The notes: generated from the sequence alone by a model not told the origin. DNA of 64,000 nt from Salinimicrobium profundisediminis (GCF_026241755.1 NZ_JAPJDA010000003.1:1-64000); one strand, 5' to 3'. Shown: positions 50,159-60,020, counted from the first letter of the stretch. Translations and numbers: made by a program.

Positions 50159-52729
50159 TTATTCGGCAGGAGAGAGGATGAATTCCAGCGTGTCTTCAAT
50201 ATCGCCGTATTCATCAACTTCGATCTCAAAGTCAATTTTGTCGGGAGCCGCTTTATAGTTGAGGGTTTCGAGCTGTTGTGCATCAATTTCAGCAGTATAT
50301 TTTCCGGGAGCAAGACCCAGGTAGCTGAAATATCCGTCACCCTCACTTAATAATTCCGCAGCTTTATTTCCGTTTGCATCGATGATGTTTATAAGTATAC
50401 GGCCCTGTCCGCGAAGGGAATTGCCGTTTTTGAAGTAGACCATACCACCAACTTCACCCATGACCTGTACCGGCACATAAATCTCTTTGAAGTGGTTGGG
50501 CTGCGTCTTCACCAGGATCTTAGGATTTGGGATCTTCCAGGCGATATTGTCGAGACTAAGAGGATCGAGTTCAATCATAAGGTCGATATAAGGCTGCAGC
50601 TCGGTGATTCGCAATACCGTTTCATCGTCGTTATAACTCACCCTGCCGCTGCGGTTTTTAAGTTCAAGCCCGGCCACTCCCGGTTCCATAGGATCTTTAA
50701 TCCCGTTTTGGTTGAAGTCGAGAAAGGGAATGATGCTCACTGCTGCACGAGACATGGCGGTACGGTTACTGGCCGCGATATAGCCGGTATTGTCATCGAG
50801 CATGAGGCTACCCCTGGCTGATTGTACGAAAGAAGAATTTCTGTTCCCTATCCGTGAAGTGGCCGAAGTTTGAGCAAAATTAAAAGCATAGCGCAAGCCT
50901 ACTTCAAAGATGTGGGCATTCCTCAAAAAATTATTTTCGTAAGCGAGGTTAAGAAAGCCTTGTTTGAACATAGGCCGTTCCAGTTCAACGATCAGGTTAT
51001 TGAACCTGTCGCGGCTAAAGTCATACTGAAGTTGGGGAGACAACAGGAACTTATAGGGCATGCGATAAGTTTGAGATAAAGAGCTGTAAATAGTAGGCTC
51101 CTTCATCCTGTCGTTATACAGGCCATAAGAGGTAAAGTTGGTGCTTACGCCAAAAACCGCTCCCGATAACAGGAGCTGTGCAGTGGTGAACTCGGTTGTT
51201 GGCATTATGATCTGGTTCACACTAAAACGACTAAACAAAGAAAAATGTTTTGTGCGAATAGGCGTAGAGAAGCTGAGTTTTCTTTCTTCCAGGTAATTGA
51301 AATTTACTGCCGTTTGATCTTCGTTGTAATTGATATAATTCAAATCTACCTGGAAGTTGCGCGGAGACTGATAGCTCAATAAAGCCTCTCCTTTTACACC
51401 ATACATATATTCTCCAGAGAACAGCAGGCCTGAAGCAATTCTTGCTGAAGAGTTGACAAACGGCATTACTTCGCCACTTTCTACTTCCGAAAGATATTCT
51501 ACCCCGCCGCCAATAGTTATGGCGTTATTTAACCCATAATTGAGGTTAAGGCGGCTAAAGCGGTTCCAGTCGTCACTTTCTACTACCCCGGCGCTAAGGG
51601 TATATTCCAGCTCATTTTTAGGTACAAAATTGTAAGGGATGTTAATCACCCGGTCTTCGGTCCTTTCTTCTCCCCACGGGCCATAAAACCGCAGACTCAC
51701 AGCGGTATTGCCATACATGAGCGGAACTTCAAAACTGTAAAACCCCGAAGCATCGGCTTCTGTAAATGATACGAGCACATTGTTTACATATAATTCAACC
51801 GTCCATCGCGGTTCAGTGTAATCACTGAGCAAATAAGTACCAAAAGACCTGCGGTTTTGAAGCGGACTATTGGTGAATTGCACCCCCGAAACCGGGGCAA
51901 AAAGGGAAGAAGTGGCCCGGCTAAAGATCCTCCCGGCGGTGACCTGAGACAGGTACTTGTTATCGGTATTTACATAGCGCCACTGGTAAAACTGGTTACG
52001 TGATGAAAACGGCAGCCTGCTGGAATAATTAAGCATAAGATTGGTTTCCCCACCAAGAAACATGGTGCCCAGCCCCAACGTAAGGCGATTGTCATTCTCA
52101 AAGTTGGTTTGCTGAGTAGTCACCACTCCCCAGTCTAAAGTACCGGGTTTAAAAAAGGGATAGCGGGCAGGGATAAGCGTATCTGGAACTACCACGCCCT
52201 TTACCCGATCAAGATTCTCTCTCATTTTTTGAAGGCGCATTTCCTTCATCACCGGTAGCTCCTTGTCTGTTTCAAGTTTTAGAGAAAGGCTTCGGAAGGA
52301 AAACTGGGTATCGAGGCCAAATATGCTTCCGAAGTAATTTGATTTGAGATACTTTACGGAAGGAGTGATCAAAACGTCATTTTTGGAGAGCCTGAAGCTC
52401 TCTCCTTTATATGTGATTTGTGGCTGCTCCCAGTTAATAGTATAGGTAGAATCGGGGTGAATGATGAATCCGCTTAGAATACCTCCATCGATTTCGTGCT
52501 TGATGTTTAGAATTTCAAACAGCGTGGTAACCGGCAAAAATGCATCTTCCCCCTTTATCGCGATAGGAATTTCATAGGTGCCCAACCTGGGAATGTTCAT
52601 TTCTACCGAAAGTTCGTCGTAATCGGGATAATCTTCTTGTGCGAATGCGGTGCCAAGGCTCAGGAATAACATGAGCGTTAGCCACAACTTCAAAACTTCA
52701 GAAAGAGAAAGACGAAAAGGAGAAAGCAT
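50159..52729 (-). CDS. Usher-like outer-membrane barrel protein of a chaperone-usher-type system
   Basis: About 856 residues from ATG 52729 (MLSPFRLSLSEVLKLWL), where a signal peptide ends near TAFAQ; the longer frame to 52807 overlaps the pilin gene. N-terminal domain about 35-160 (VEMNIPRLGTYEIPI, ILNIKHEIDGG). A barrel with many strands follows from about 190. The plug-like segment at about 330-390 (VELYVNNVLVSFTEADASG, VPLMYGNTAVSLRFYGPWG) matches the usher plug pattern, and a C-terminal domain carries FLDFNQNGIKDPMEPG and GYFSYLGLAPGKY. Probably exports and assembles DUF4402 subunits delivered by the chaperone (inference). Last gene of the locus. Confidence 0.72.
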   Translation of the reverse strand: MLSPFRLSLSEVLKLWLTLMLFLSLGTAFAQEDYPDYDELSVEMNIPRLGTYEIPIAIKGEDAFLPVTTLFEILNIKHEIDGGILSGFIIHPDSTYTINWEQPQITYKGESFRLSKNDVLITPSVKYLKSNYFGSIFGLDTQFSFRSLSLKLETDKELPVMKEMRLQKMRENLDRVKGVVVPDTLIPARYPFFKPGTLDWGVVTTQQTNFENDNRLTLGLGTMFLGGETNLMLNYSSRLPFSSRNQFYQWRYVNTDNKYLSQVTAGRIFSRATSSLFAPVSGVQFTNSPLQNRRSFGTYLLSDYTEPRWTVELYVNNVLVSFTEADASGFYSFEVPLMYGNTAVSLRFYGPWGEERTEDRVINIPYNFVPKNELEYTLSAGVVESDDWNRFSRLNLNYGLNNAITIGGGVEYLSEVESGEVMPFVNSSARIASGLLFSGEYMYGVKGEALLSYQSPRNFQVDLNYINYNEDQTAVNFNYLEERKLSFSTPIRTKHFSLFSRFSVNQIIMPTTEFTTAQLLLSGAVFGVSTNFTSYGLYNDRMKEPTIYSSLSQTYRMPYKFLLSPQLQYDFSRDRFNNLIVELERPMFKQGFLNLAYENNFLRNAHIFEVGLRYAFNFAQTSATSRIGNRNSSFVQSARGSLMLDDNTGYIAASNRTAMSRAAVSIIPFLDFNQNGIKDPMEPGVAGLELKNRSGRVSYNDDETVLRITELQPYIDLMIELDPLSLDNIAWKIPNPKILVKTQPNHFKEIYVPVQVMGEVGGMVYFKNGNSLRGQGRILINIIDANGNKAAELLSEGDGYFSYLGLAPGKYTAEIDAQQLETLNYKAAPDKIDFEIEVDEYGDIEDTLEFILSPAE

Positions 52730-52742
52730 CGTGGTTGGCTTG

Positions 52743-53246
52743 CTATTCGTGAATGAAGGTGAGGGTAAAAGTACCGTTGTAATTTCCTGCCGGGCCGGCC
52801 TCACCACTAGGGATATTCAATTTTCCGCCTACAATAACTTCGTGAGGATTGGTGGTGGTAATAAAAGTTTGGCCAGTACTGATATCAAAAAACGGATCAA
52901 TATTTAAGGTGACGTTGCTGCCCGCGGGTCCCGAAAGTAACACTTTACTTACAGGTTGAATTTGCAGAAGTGTTCCCGGATTGGCATAGACGTCAAAAAT
53001 GGCATAATGAGGGCTGCTTCCCAGATTTAGTAAATACACATCGGTATCGGCCGAACGATCGCCGTTTGGAGTGAGGATGACGTTACCACCGGCATTTCCC
53101 ACAATAAAAGACCCAAAGTTAAGCCCCTGGGCATTTCGCACCTCTACACTAACGGGAATAGGCGGATGCTCCTGGGCAGCTGCTTTGTGAAAGGGGATAA
53201 TCAGCAGGCTGAAGCAAATGAATAAGAAGAAGCTTTTTCCCGTCAT
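52743..53246 (-). CDS. DUF4402 pilin-like subunit near the usher
   Basis: 167 residues with a signal peptide ending near KAAAQ (residue 25). DUF4402 pattern: NAQGLNFGSFIVGNAGGNVILTP and the ending YNGTFTLTFIHE, the alternating C-terminal strand of pilin-like subunits. Compared with the three upstream subunits its N-terminal extension is shorter. It may be the adaptor next to the tip (inference). It starts 3 bases before the adhesin stop and ends 13 bases before the usher start. Confidence 0.78.
   Translation of the reverse strand: MTGKSFFLFICFSLLIIPFHKAAAQEHPPIPVSVEVRNAQGLNFGSFIVGNAGGNVILTPNGDRSADTDVYLLNLGSSPHYAIFDVYANPGTLLQIQPVSKVLLSGPAGSNVTLNIDPFFDISTGQTFITTTNPHEVIVGGKLNIPSGEAGPAGNYNGTFTLTFIHE
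52991..53009 (-). repeat. Dispersed element (reverse) in the DUF4402 gene, TGCCATTTTTGACGTCT
   Basis: Reverse complement of CCATTTTTGA at 52993-53002, within coding sequence. Confidence 0.45.
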
Positions 53247-53249
53247 TTT

Positions 53250-56200
53250 CTACTCTTTAAAGATTACTTTTTTGGTTTGGCTTTCTTGTTCAGTTTTGAG
53301 CGTCACCAGGTAAATTCCGGCTGCCATACCACTAAAGGTAAGCACATCTTTGCCCGAGCCTCTTTTGCTTTGAAGTACCTGGCCTGCCATGCTGCTAAGA
53401 ATCACTTTTCCTTCAGCATTATTAGGCAAATTCAGGCGTACCAATACCTGCTCATTTTTGGTGTACACGGTAAAATCTTCCATCGCAAGTTCCATTTGTA
53501 CAGGCGATAATTTTTCCGAAGAAAACATTAGCACAAACCGGTCGTTAATTTGCCCTTTTTGAGAGGTGAAAGTGTAATCGCCATCTTTCTCAAGGTCTTT
53601 TAGGACATTCTTCTTGATATCTTTCAGGTAAATATAAACAGAAGGAAAAAGATTGTTGGTTTCAGCAAGAGAAAGGCTCATCTCACCCGATCTTTCTGCT
53701 GAAATTCCCAACGGAATTTCCATAGTTTCCATAGAAGTGCCCGAAACTGCATTTATAGAAAGTTTTTCCTGAAGTGCGGTTAAGCTGTAAACACTGGGAA
53801 CATTAACGGCAGTATTCAGAAGTTTTTGGGCATCCATTTCCTTTTCAAATCCTGTGGTTGCGCCATGTCTAAAATAGATCACCGTGGCATCTGCCATTTC
53901 CTCTCCTTTAAAACCAGCCATTAATTTGATTTGAGGTACTTCAGCTTTATTTTTTGCCCTGTAATAGTTCGGTTCTGATTGATTGCCTACTCTATAAGCA
54001 TTTTTGAACTGCAAGCTTGCTGTTGCGGGATAAACGCCATTGGCAGGATCACTCACCCTCACAAAAAAGCCCTGCATTGAAGGAATGACACTAGACGAAC
54101 GCCCATCTGTAGAGATACCATCTATGTATGAAGTGTAAGTGCCGGTATACCTGTCGTCACTTCCAGCGGTAAAAAAGTGAATTGCATTGTCTATGCCGTT
54201 GAGACTGCCCACAATCAAATTCCAGTCAATAGGAGAAGGGTAGGGGTTGCCGACTAAATTAAAGCCATTGGTGTAGGTCCCATCGTTGTTTTCAAGGTCT
54301 ACAGTTACAGCTCCATTATTAACCGTTCCCGAAAGTTGCAGGGTCAAAGATACTGCATTTCCCTTCGGATTAATTGCATAGCCAAATCCGGCATTGATCA
54401 CGGAAGTAGCATCCAGATATTTCTCCCAGCCTGTAAGATCATTGCCCGAACCGTCTTGTCTATTTTCCAGGTATTGATAAAGATGTGGAAATCCGGTTGT
54501 GGCATCCTGAAGTTCGAAATTTGCAGCCAGATCTTCTACTGATGTATTTTGAAAAGGCGTACTGAAATATTTGTAACCAAAGGCATTTGAGAGGTAACGT
54601 TGCATACTCACGCTACCCGTAACAGTACCTGTACCACTACCGTCAATATATGCCGTTCCTGCTTCGTTAGAAATCAGCAGCAAGTTATTACCGGTATTAA
54701 AAATACCCTGCTCTACCTTCAAAGAATTTAGGATCCTGATGTTTGCATTGGAGGTCACACCCGCGGGATTTTTAATATTTAGATTGAGAACATTATCATT
54801 AAGAAAAGCTGCTGAAGGAATCTGCTGAGTATTAGCACCTTCAAACGAGACGCTGCCATTCTCTACGTTAAAAACTCCGGAATTTACCAGGTCTCCGGCC
54901 ATTCTTATCCAGTTACCATTGATAAATACAGAAGCCCCAGACTCAATGGTAAGTTTTCGGGCAAGTGCATTCTGCCCGGTATTTACCTTAGGGTAATTTT
55001 GGAGTCCATTGGGAATAAGGACGTCTGTCTTCAAAGTTGGTAGCGTATTACAGCTCCAGTTGGCTTTGTTGTTCCAGTTAGTATCTTCGGCACCGGTCCA
55101 CACATTTTCTTGTGACACGCTTATGGTAATTGAATGCACCTCATTATTGGTACAGCCATTGGCATCGGTGATGCTGGTTATTTTTACCGTAGTGCTTACA
55201 GTAGGAGAGAAAGGATAGGAAAGAGAAGCAGAAGGCGAGGAGACCGAAAATGCTGCTCCATTAATAGTTCCTCTTACCATCCATGGTGCTGTTCCTGAAA
55301 GTTTTCCACTCAGGTTTACTGTTTGTCCTAAACAAATGGTAGTATCTCCACTGGTTGGAGTCAATTTGGGAAGCGGGTTAACACTTACCTTTATAACATT
55401 TGAGGTACTTGCCCCACATACCCCGGAATTTACAATTCTTCTAAACCAGGTAGTTTGCGTTAGAGTTCCTGGAATGTAATTCAGGTTAGTATTTGTTCCT
55501 GATGCCTCTTCAAATCCTTCATCGGGACCTGAAATACTACTTTCCCACAAATATAAATAAGTGCCACTTCCTCCTGTAGGTTGTGAACCATGTATTTGAG
55601 AAGCAGTACTGGCTGAACAAATATTACGTGTTTCTCCTGAATAATTAATGCTATTATTAGATATACTTAAAGGTTGTGGATTAATAACAACATTTGCTGT
55701 AGCAGAAGACACACATCCACTTGAATTTGTAACGGTATAATTATAGTTACCGGGTACGAGTCCGGTTATTGTTTTATTAGTTCCCGAACCCGTAATTCCT
55801 CCCGGATTAATGATCCATGATCCTGAAGGTAAGCCGCTTAAACTTACACTGCCAGTTGCTGATGTACAGGTAGGTTGGGTAACAGATCCTACTACAGGTG
55901 CGGCAGGCGTTGCTGGTTGTGGGTTAATTACAACAGGTTCTGAAGAAAAGGAGGTGCATTTTCCGGTATCAGAAAATAATTGCGATTGTGGTACGATTTG
56001 TTCTTCCTGCCTTCTACTGGACCAGTAAAGTTGAGCTACTGCATTGCCACCCTTTTCATAGTACTCCAGAACAATATCATATTTTACACCAGCAGTAAGT
56101 CTTATTTTACCCTCATTAAAAGAGGCTGAATGATCTGTCCAATTTTCAAAGATTAATTCACCATTTACCTTTAATATGATTCCGTCATCACTTCTTGTTT

Positions 56201-57500
56201 TAAAGGTATAATTTTCGCTGTATAATGGTTGAATTTGCCCCGACCACTTTACCGAAAAATTATCGCTATTAATTGGTGAACCAGGATTCCCACTTCCCCA
56301 GTCAAAATTAACAGTAGCATCTGTACGTGTTAGAGATGGAGTACCTGAGAGATACCTATTGTTAAAATATTCTGCTTTTAAACCAGTTGTGGTTTTTGGT
56401 ACATCAACAGTGAAAGTATAATTGCCGGGGCTAAGGCCGGTAATGGTTTTGGTAGGACCCGATCCTGTAATTTCTCCAGGATTAATAGTCCAGTTTCCTG
56501 AAGGCAAACCGCTTAGGGTTACGCTACCTGTGGCTGTTGAACATGTAGGCTGAATTACAGAGGACACTATTGGTGCAGGAGGGTTAGGAGGTGTGTCAAT
56601 AGCCACATTTGCTGAAGCCGGAGAAGTACAACCAGTTTCATTGGTCACTGTAAATATATGCGTGCCGGCACTTAGTCCGGTAAAAGTTGTACTTGTACCT
56701 ATTCCGGTTTTTGTTAATCCGCCTGGTGATTCGGTTATTGTCCAGTTTCCTGAAGGTAAACCGCTCAAAGCTACACTACCTGTAGCTGATGTACAGGTGG
56801 GTTGTGTGATTTGTCCAACGGCAGGTGCAGCAGGTACTGTAGGTGGTGGATCAATAACAACATTAGCCGAAACAGAAGAGATACACCCATTAGCACTTGT
56901 AACTTTAAAAGTATGGGTGCCGGATGTAAGGCCTGTGAAAGTTGTGCTGGTACCTGTCCCTGTCTTTGTTAGCCCCCCTGGAGATTCAGTTATTGTCCAG
57001 CTTCCTGTCGACGGTAAGCCATTCAATATAACACTTCCTGTTGATGTTGTACATGTTGGTTGTGAAATGCTGCCAATGGCAGGAGATATAGGTCCGGCAT
57101 AAATAGTGAAAGGATCAGAAGCTACTGAAGGTACGTCAGGATTTGTAGATCGAACACCTATTGTATAACCTGAACCAGGAGGAAATGCAGTAGGAGGAGT
57201 AATTTTCGTACTTAAACTAATAGTCCATTCTCCAAATAAACTTGTAGTTTTATCCGATTTAAACAGGGTACTATAAACAATGGTTCCTGACTTTTGTAAC
57301 TCTATGTAATAATTAGTATTTGAATCGAAATTTCCAAAAATAATGGCTTTTGTAGCATCGAAAGTCACTTCTAATTGATTGCTACACACAGGCGAACCTG
57401 ACACAATGGGTTTACTAATGCTCTGTCCCTGCACCAAATAACTCCCCAGCATGAACAGGCATAAGAACAAAATGCGAACAGGGGGAGCCGATGTATTCAT
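53250..57500 (-). CDS. 1416-residue multidomain adhesin with PA14 domain and T9SS tail
   Basis: Signal peptide ends near VQGQ (residue 26). Four related repeats begin near 145, 228, 315 and 542 with QPTCTSATGSV..LSGLPSG. A PA14 domain (about 370-513; LKAEYFNNRYLSG, KTRSDDGIILKVNGELI, YYEKGGNAVAQLYW) is set inside repeat 3, whose missing end resumes at CTSFSSEPVV. Then an Ig-like region with many cysteines, a WTG..NWNNKANW segment near 798, and long repetitive beta regions. The last 75 residues (about 1340-1416, ending TKKVIFKE) are a type-A T9SS sorting domain. The Asp pair in SDDG of PA14 resembles the lectin site of yeast flocculins, so a glycan-binding tip role is plausible (inference). 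Confidence 0.82.
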   Translation of the reverse strand: MNTSAPPVRILFLCLFMLGSYLVQGQSISKPIVSGSPVCSNQLEVTFDATKAIIFGNFDSNTNYYIELQKSGTIVYSTLFKSDKTTSLFGEWTISLSTKITPPTAFPPGSGYTIGVRSTNPDVPSVASDPFTIYAGPISPAIGSISQPTCTTSTGSVILNGLPSTGSWTITESPGGLTKTGTGTSTTFTGLTSGTHTFKVTSANGCISSVSANVVIDPPPTVPAAPAVGQITQPTCTSATGSVALSGLPSGNWTITESPGGLTKTGIGTSTTFTGLSAGTHIFTVTNETGCTSPASANVAIDTPPNPPAPIVSSVIQPTCSTATGSVTLSGLPSGNWTINPGEITGSGPTKTITGLSPGNYTFTVDVPKTTTGLKAEYFNNRYLSGTPSLTRTDATVNFDWGSGNPGSPINSDNFSVKWSGQIQPLYSENYTFKTRSDDGIILKVNGELIFENWTDHSASFNEGKIRLTAGVKYDIVLEYYEKGGNAVAQLYWSSRRQEEQIVPQSQLFSDTGKCTSFSSEPVVINPQPATPAAPVVGSVTQPTCTSATGSVSLSGLPSGSWIINPGGITGSGTNKTITGLVPGNYNYTVTNSSGCVSSATANVVINPQPLSISNNSINYSGETRNICSASTASQIHGSQPTGGSGTYLYLWESSISGPDEGFEEASGTNTNLNYIPGTLTQTTWFRRIVNSGVCGASTSNVIKVSVNPLPKLTPTSGDTTICLGQTVNLSGKLSGTAPWMVRGTINGAAFSVSSPSASLSYPFSPTVSTTVKITSITDANGCTNNEVHSITISVSQENVWTGAEDTNWNNKANWSCNTLPTLKTDVLIPNGLQNYPKVNTGQNALARKLTIESGASVFINGNWIRMAGDLVNSGVFNVENGSVSFEGANTQQIPSAAFLNDNVLNLNIKNPAGVTSNANIRILNSLKVEQGIFNTGNNLLLISNEAGTAYIDGSGTGTVTGSVSMQRYLSNAFGYKYFSTPFQNTSVEDLAANFELQDATTGFPHLYQYLENRQDGSGNDLTGWEKYLDATSVINAGFGYAINPKGNAVSLTLQLSGTVNNGAVTVDLENNDGTYTNGFNLVGNPYPSPIDWNLIVGSLNGIDNAIHFFTAGSDDRYTGTYTSYIDGISTDGRSSSVIPSMQGFFVRVSDPANGVYPATASLQFKNAYRVGNQSEPNYYRAKNKAEVPQIKLMAGFKGEEMADATVIYFRHGATTGFEKEMDAQKLLNTAVNVPSVYSLTALQEKLSINAVSGTSMETMEIPLGISAERSGEMSLSLAETNNLFPSVYIYLKDIKKNVLKDLEKDGDYTFTSQKGQINDRFVLMFSSEKLSPVQMELAMEDFTVYTKNEQVLVRLNLPNNAEGKVILSSMAGQVLQSKRGSGKDVLTFSGMAAGIYLVTLKTEQESQTKKVIFKE

Positions 57501-57544
57501 TATAGCAGAGAAAAATTTTATTTTACAGGAGTATCAAAGTTATT

Positions 57545-58360
57545 TTACAGCTCATATTCCTTTTTTGCGAGCGCTTTCCCATCTTCTTCAAAATAGGAAA
57601 CTTCCAGTTTTCCCTGGCTCAAATCAACTTCTCCTGCATTTCGTAATTCAAAAGAAAAGTTCCTTTTAGCGTTGGGCGTATAGACAGAGACGCCTTTTAC
57701 CATTCCTATCTCTGTAGCCTTTCCTTTTAAGGAAACATGATCTACTTTAATATTGCCGTAAACCGACATATTTCCGCTGCGGTTTAATACCAATGATAGC
57801 TGTGGAGTTTCAGCGTCTTTTTCGAATTGAATATTAGTTATATCCAGTTGAGTGGTAGATTCTCCCTGCTGAATTATAATAGGAATACTAATTCCAAAGA
57901 CGGTTTTGATATTAATGGAAATCCCTTCGCTTTCTGCATCTTCTTCTGTTCCCAGGGCAGTTTGTTCTTCTACAGCTCTAAAATACATGTGAGAACGATA
58001 TTCTCCCTGTTCCAGGTTTCCGGTGCGGGTGAGCTGCACTCGTATGGTTTGGGCTTCGTTGGGAGCTAAAGTGATTTGTCGTGGAAAGTACCTGAGAAAA
58101 CCTTCAGCAAAACGCTGACCTTCCATAGGTGTTTCCACCTGCTCAAAGCTACCACTTTCAGTCATGTTGTAGTTAACGAAAGAAACTGCATAAACAGCAG
58201 TATCACTTCCCGTATTCGCAAGATTGATCTCCTGAGATCTTTGAGACCCGTCAAAAACCAGCCTTTTAGGCATGATCATTAGATCTCCCTGTGCAAAAAA
58301 GTTTTGAGGAAGTAAAAAAAGAGAAAGTAGGAGTAAAGTTGAATGTAATTTTATCTTCAT
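57545..58360 (-). CDS. PapD-like periplasmic pilus chaperone
   Basis: 271 residues with a signal peptide ending near FFAQ (residue 24). Two Ig-like domains: the N-terminal half (LMIMPKRLVFDGSQRSQEINLANTGSD) shows the strand pattern of pilus chaperones, with RYFPRQITLAPNEAQTIRVQL (G1-like strand); the second half continues with GISIPIIIQ. It probably stabilises DUF4402 subunits in the periplasm and hands them to the usher. Gene order (subunits, chaperone, adhesin, subunit, usher) supports that role. The adhesin starts 44 bases downstream. Confidence 0.78.
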   Translation of the reverse strand: MKIKLHSTLLLLSLFLLPQNFFAQGDLMIMPKRLVFDGSQRSQEINLANTGSDTAVYAVSFVNYNMTESGSFEQVETPMEGQRFAEGFLRYFPRQITLAPNEAQTIRVQLTRTGNLEQGEYRSHMYFRAVEEQTALGTEEDAESEGISINIKTVFGISIPIIIQQGESTTQLDITNIQFEKDAETPQLSLVLNRSGNMSVYGNIKVDHVSLKGKATEIGMVKGVSVYTPNAKRNFSFELRNAGEVDLSQGKLEVSYFEEDGKALAKKEYEL

Positions 58361-58440
58361 GCGGGTGGAATTTTGTTGAAAAATTTTACCTGCAACAAAT
58401 GTAAGTAAAAGGAGACAAGAAAGTTAAGGAATCCCTAAAA

Positions 58441-58935
58441 TTAATTATAGGAAACCGTTACATTAAACCCGGAGGAGTTGGTATAGAAACCGGATGCCTG
58501 ATTGGCCTCTAGATGCAAGGTTGCTCCAATTTTTATAACGTCCGAAATTGTGCCTTCATCAGGTAGAACCACAAAGTTGCTAATGGAGAGTTGCTGATCG
58601 GGGTTTTGGCTGTTATATAAGATAAAAGATTCAGGTAGTGTAATAGCGTAATTGTTATTACCATGGGTAACCACTGCCTCTGCCGGATTTACAGTACCGG
58701 GAAAATTGCTCGATATCTGCACTCCCTGAGCCGTTCTTGAACCATCGGGAGATAAAACAACACTTCCGGGGGTGTAGGCGCTTACTACATTTCCAAAATC
58801 AAGATCTACAGTCTTGTCGATTTGGATAGGATCAATAACCGTAGCCCTGCTCGTGACTTTCGCAGAAGCCGATGCCTGACTAAAAGCCTGGGAAGACAAC
58901 AGTAAAAGAAATAATATAAAAACTATTCTGTTCAT
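58441..58935 (-). CDS. DUF4402 pilin-like subunit
   Basis: About 164 residues from ATG 58935 (MNRIVFILFLLLL, signal peptide to FSQ); upstream in-frame codons up to 59001 lie inside a terminator hairpin. Mature N-terminus ASASAKVTSRATVIDPIQI alternates like a donor strand; DLDFGNVVS, GTVNPAE and the ending GFNVTVSYN match DUF4402. The chaperone gene follows 80 bases downstream. Confidence 0.8.
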   Translation of the reverse strand: MNRIVFILFLLLLSSQAFSQASASAKVTSRATVIDPIQIDKTVDLDFGNVVSAYTPGSVVLSPDGSRTAQGVQISSNFPGTVNPAEAVVTHGNNNYAITLPESFILYNSQNPDQQLSISNFVVLPDEGTISDVIKIGATLHLEANQASGFYTNSSGFNVTVSYN

Positions 58936-58986
58936 TTGTGTCTGTAAAAGCAGATACTTTGTTATTAACCTTATCCTTATAATGAA

Positions 58987-59014
58987 AAAACGCCGCCACA
59001 AGGGCGGCGTTTTT
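58987..59014 (-). terminator. Hairpin between two pilin genes (AACGCCGCC/GGCGGCGTT)
   Basis: A 9- to 10-bp GC-rich stem with a 5-base loop, 23 bases after the stop of the subunit gene at 59037; on the minus strand T's follow. The next subunit gene starts 52 bases further, so some read-through is expected. Confidence 0.8.
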
Positions 59015-59036
59015 ATAAACTATATATGTTGTTGTC

Positions 59037-59528
59037 TTATTCGTAAGCTACGGTAACTTCAACTGTTCCAGTATAATCTCCTTCAGCCTGGCTAGAATTT
59101 ACAGTTATTTCACCTCCAACATTCAATGTTTGATCTGCTCCGCTTCCCTGAACATTAGTGTTACCTAAGCTACTAGTGAATTCCACTGGCATTTCATCTC
59201 CAGCTCCAGTCAATTTAATTGAAGGAATGGTGATTTTATAATTGTAACCATTTGCAGCTTTTACTGTAAAAGAAGCTGCCTGAACATCTGTACTAGGAGC
59301 TAAAAGCTCATCATTACTTGCTGTTCTTTCATTATCTGCTGCAACAGTCACTGTACCTCCAGCTGTATTTCCAATAATTCGTCCAAAATTTAAGTCAGTT
59401 CCATCAGTGATGGAAATAGGACTAACTATCTCAGCATTAACTGTCGCAGTTCCACTATCAGTAGCTGCATTTTGAGCGAAAGTAGTTCCAGTAATAAGAG
59501 CGAATAAAATAAAAGTAATTTTTTTCAT
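59037..59528 (-). CDS. DUF4402 pilin-like subunit, candidate major subunit
   Basis: 163 residues from ATG 59528 (MKKITFILFALITG, signal peptide to FAQ); the 15 codons upstream of it add a basic leader and are not needed. Pattern: ATVNAEIVSPISITDGTDLNFG and ending GTVEVTVAYE. It has its own hairpin immediately after the stop, as in many abundant subunit genes (inference of major-subunit role). Cells would export it by Sec and pass it to the chaperone. Confidence 0.82.
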   Translation of the reverse strand: MKKITFILFALITGTTFAQNAATDSGTATVNAEIVSPISITDGTDLNFGRIIGNTAGGTVTVAADNERTASNDELLAPSTDVQAASFTVKAANGYNYKITIPSIKLTGAGDEMPVEFTSSLGNTNVQGSGADQTLNVGGEITVNSSQAEGDYTGTVEVTVAYE

Positions 59529-59812
59529 GATGTAGGTTTTTTTGGGTATTATAAATTTAATTTGGGGTTTCATTTATTTAACGATGCAAACGTACACCCT
59601 AAAGAAAGCTCCTACAAAAAAACTCGATGACAGCGACAGAAACTCGTTGAAATACACTTAATATGATCCTGATCATGTTTAAGATTTAAAGCTTCAAAGC
59701 GTCTGTTTAGCGGCTTAAAACACTTTATTATTCTGAAAATCAGAAAATTAATAAGTGTTTTCCACAAAATTTGATATATGAGTTGTATTTGGATGTTTTA
59801 GCCCAAATCTGT

Positions 59813-60013
59813 TTAAAGTTGATTTGCGTAGGTCACATCAATTACCACCTGGACCAGAATTACAGTCACTACTATTATAATGGTATAAAAAACTGTTCTG
59901 GCAATGTTCCCGATCGATTGTTTGGATAAATGTTTCACTTTTGGATAGATATACTTAATAATCTCTTTTTCTTTTGACGCAATAGCATAGTTGATCAAGC
60001 CAAACCGGCTCAA
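59813..60013 (-). CDS. Doubtful 66-residue membrane protein
   Basis: Frame from TTG 60013 with one hydrophobic helix (FYTIIIVVTVILVQVVIDV) near the C-terminus and a basic amphipathic first half. It has no ATG start and no homology I can name. It could encode a small membrane protein or be chance. It lies just downstream of the direct and inverted repeats at 60021-60072, which would then be its control region. Confidence 0.35.
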   Translation of the reverse strand: MSRFGLINYAIASKEKEIIKYIYPKVKHLSKQSIGNIARTVFYTIIIVVTVILVQVVIDVTYANQL

Positions 60014-60020
60014 TCTATGT

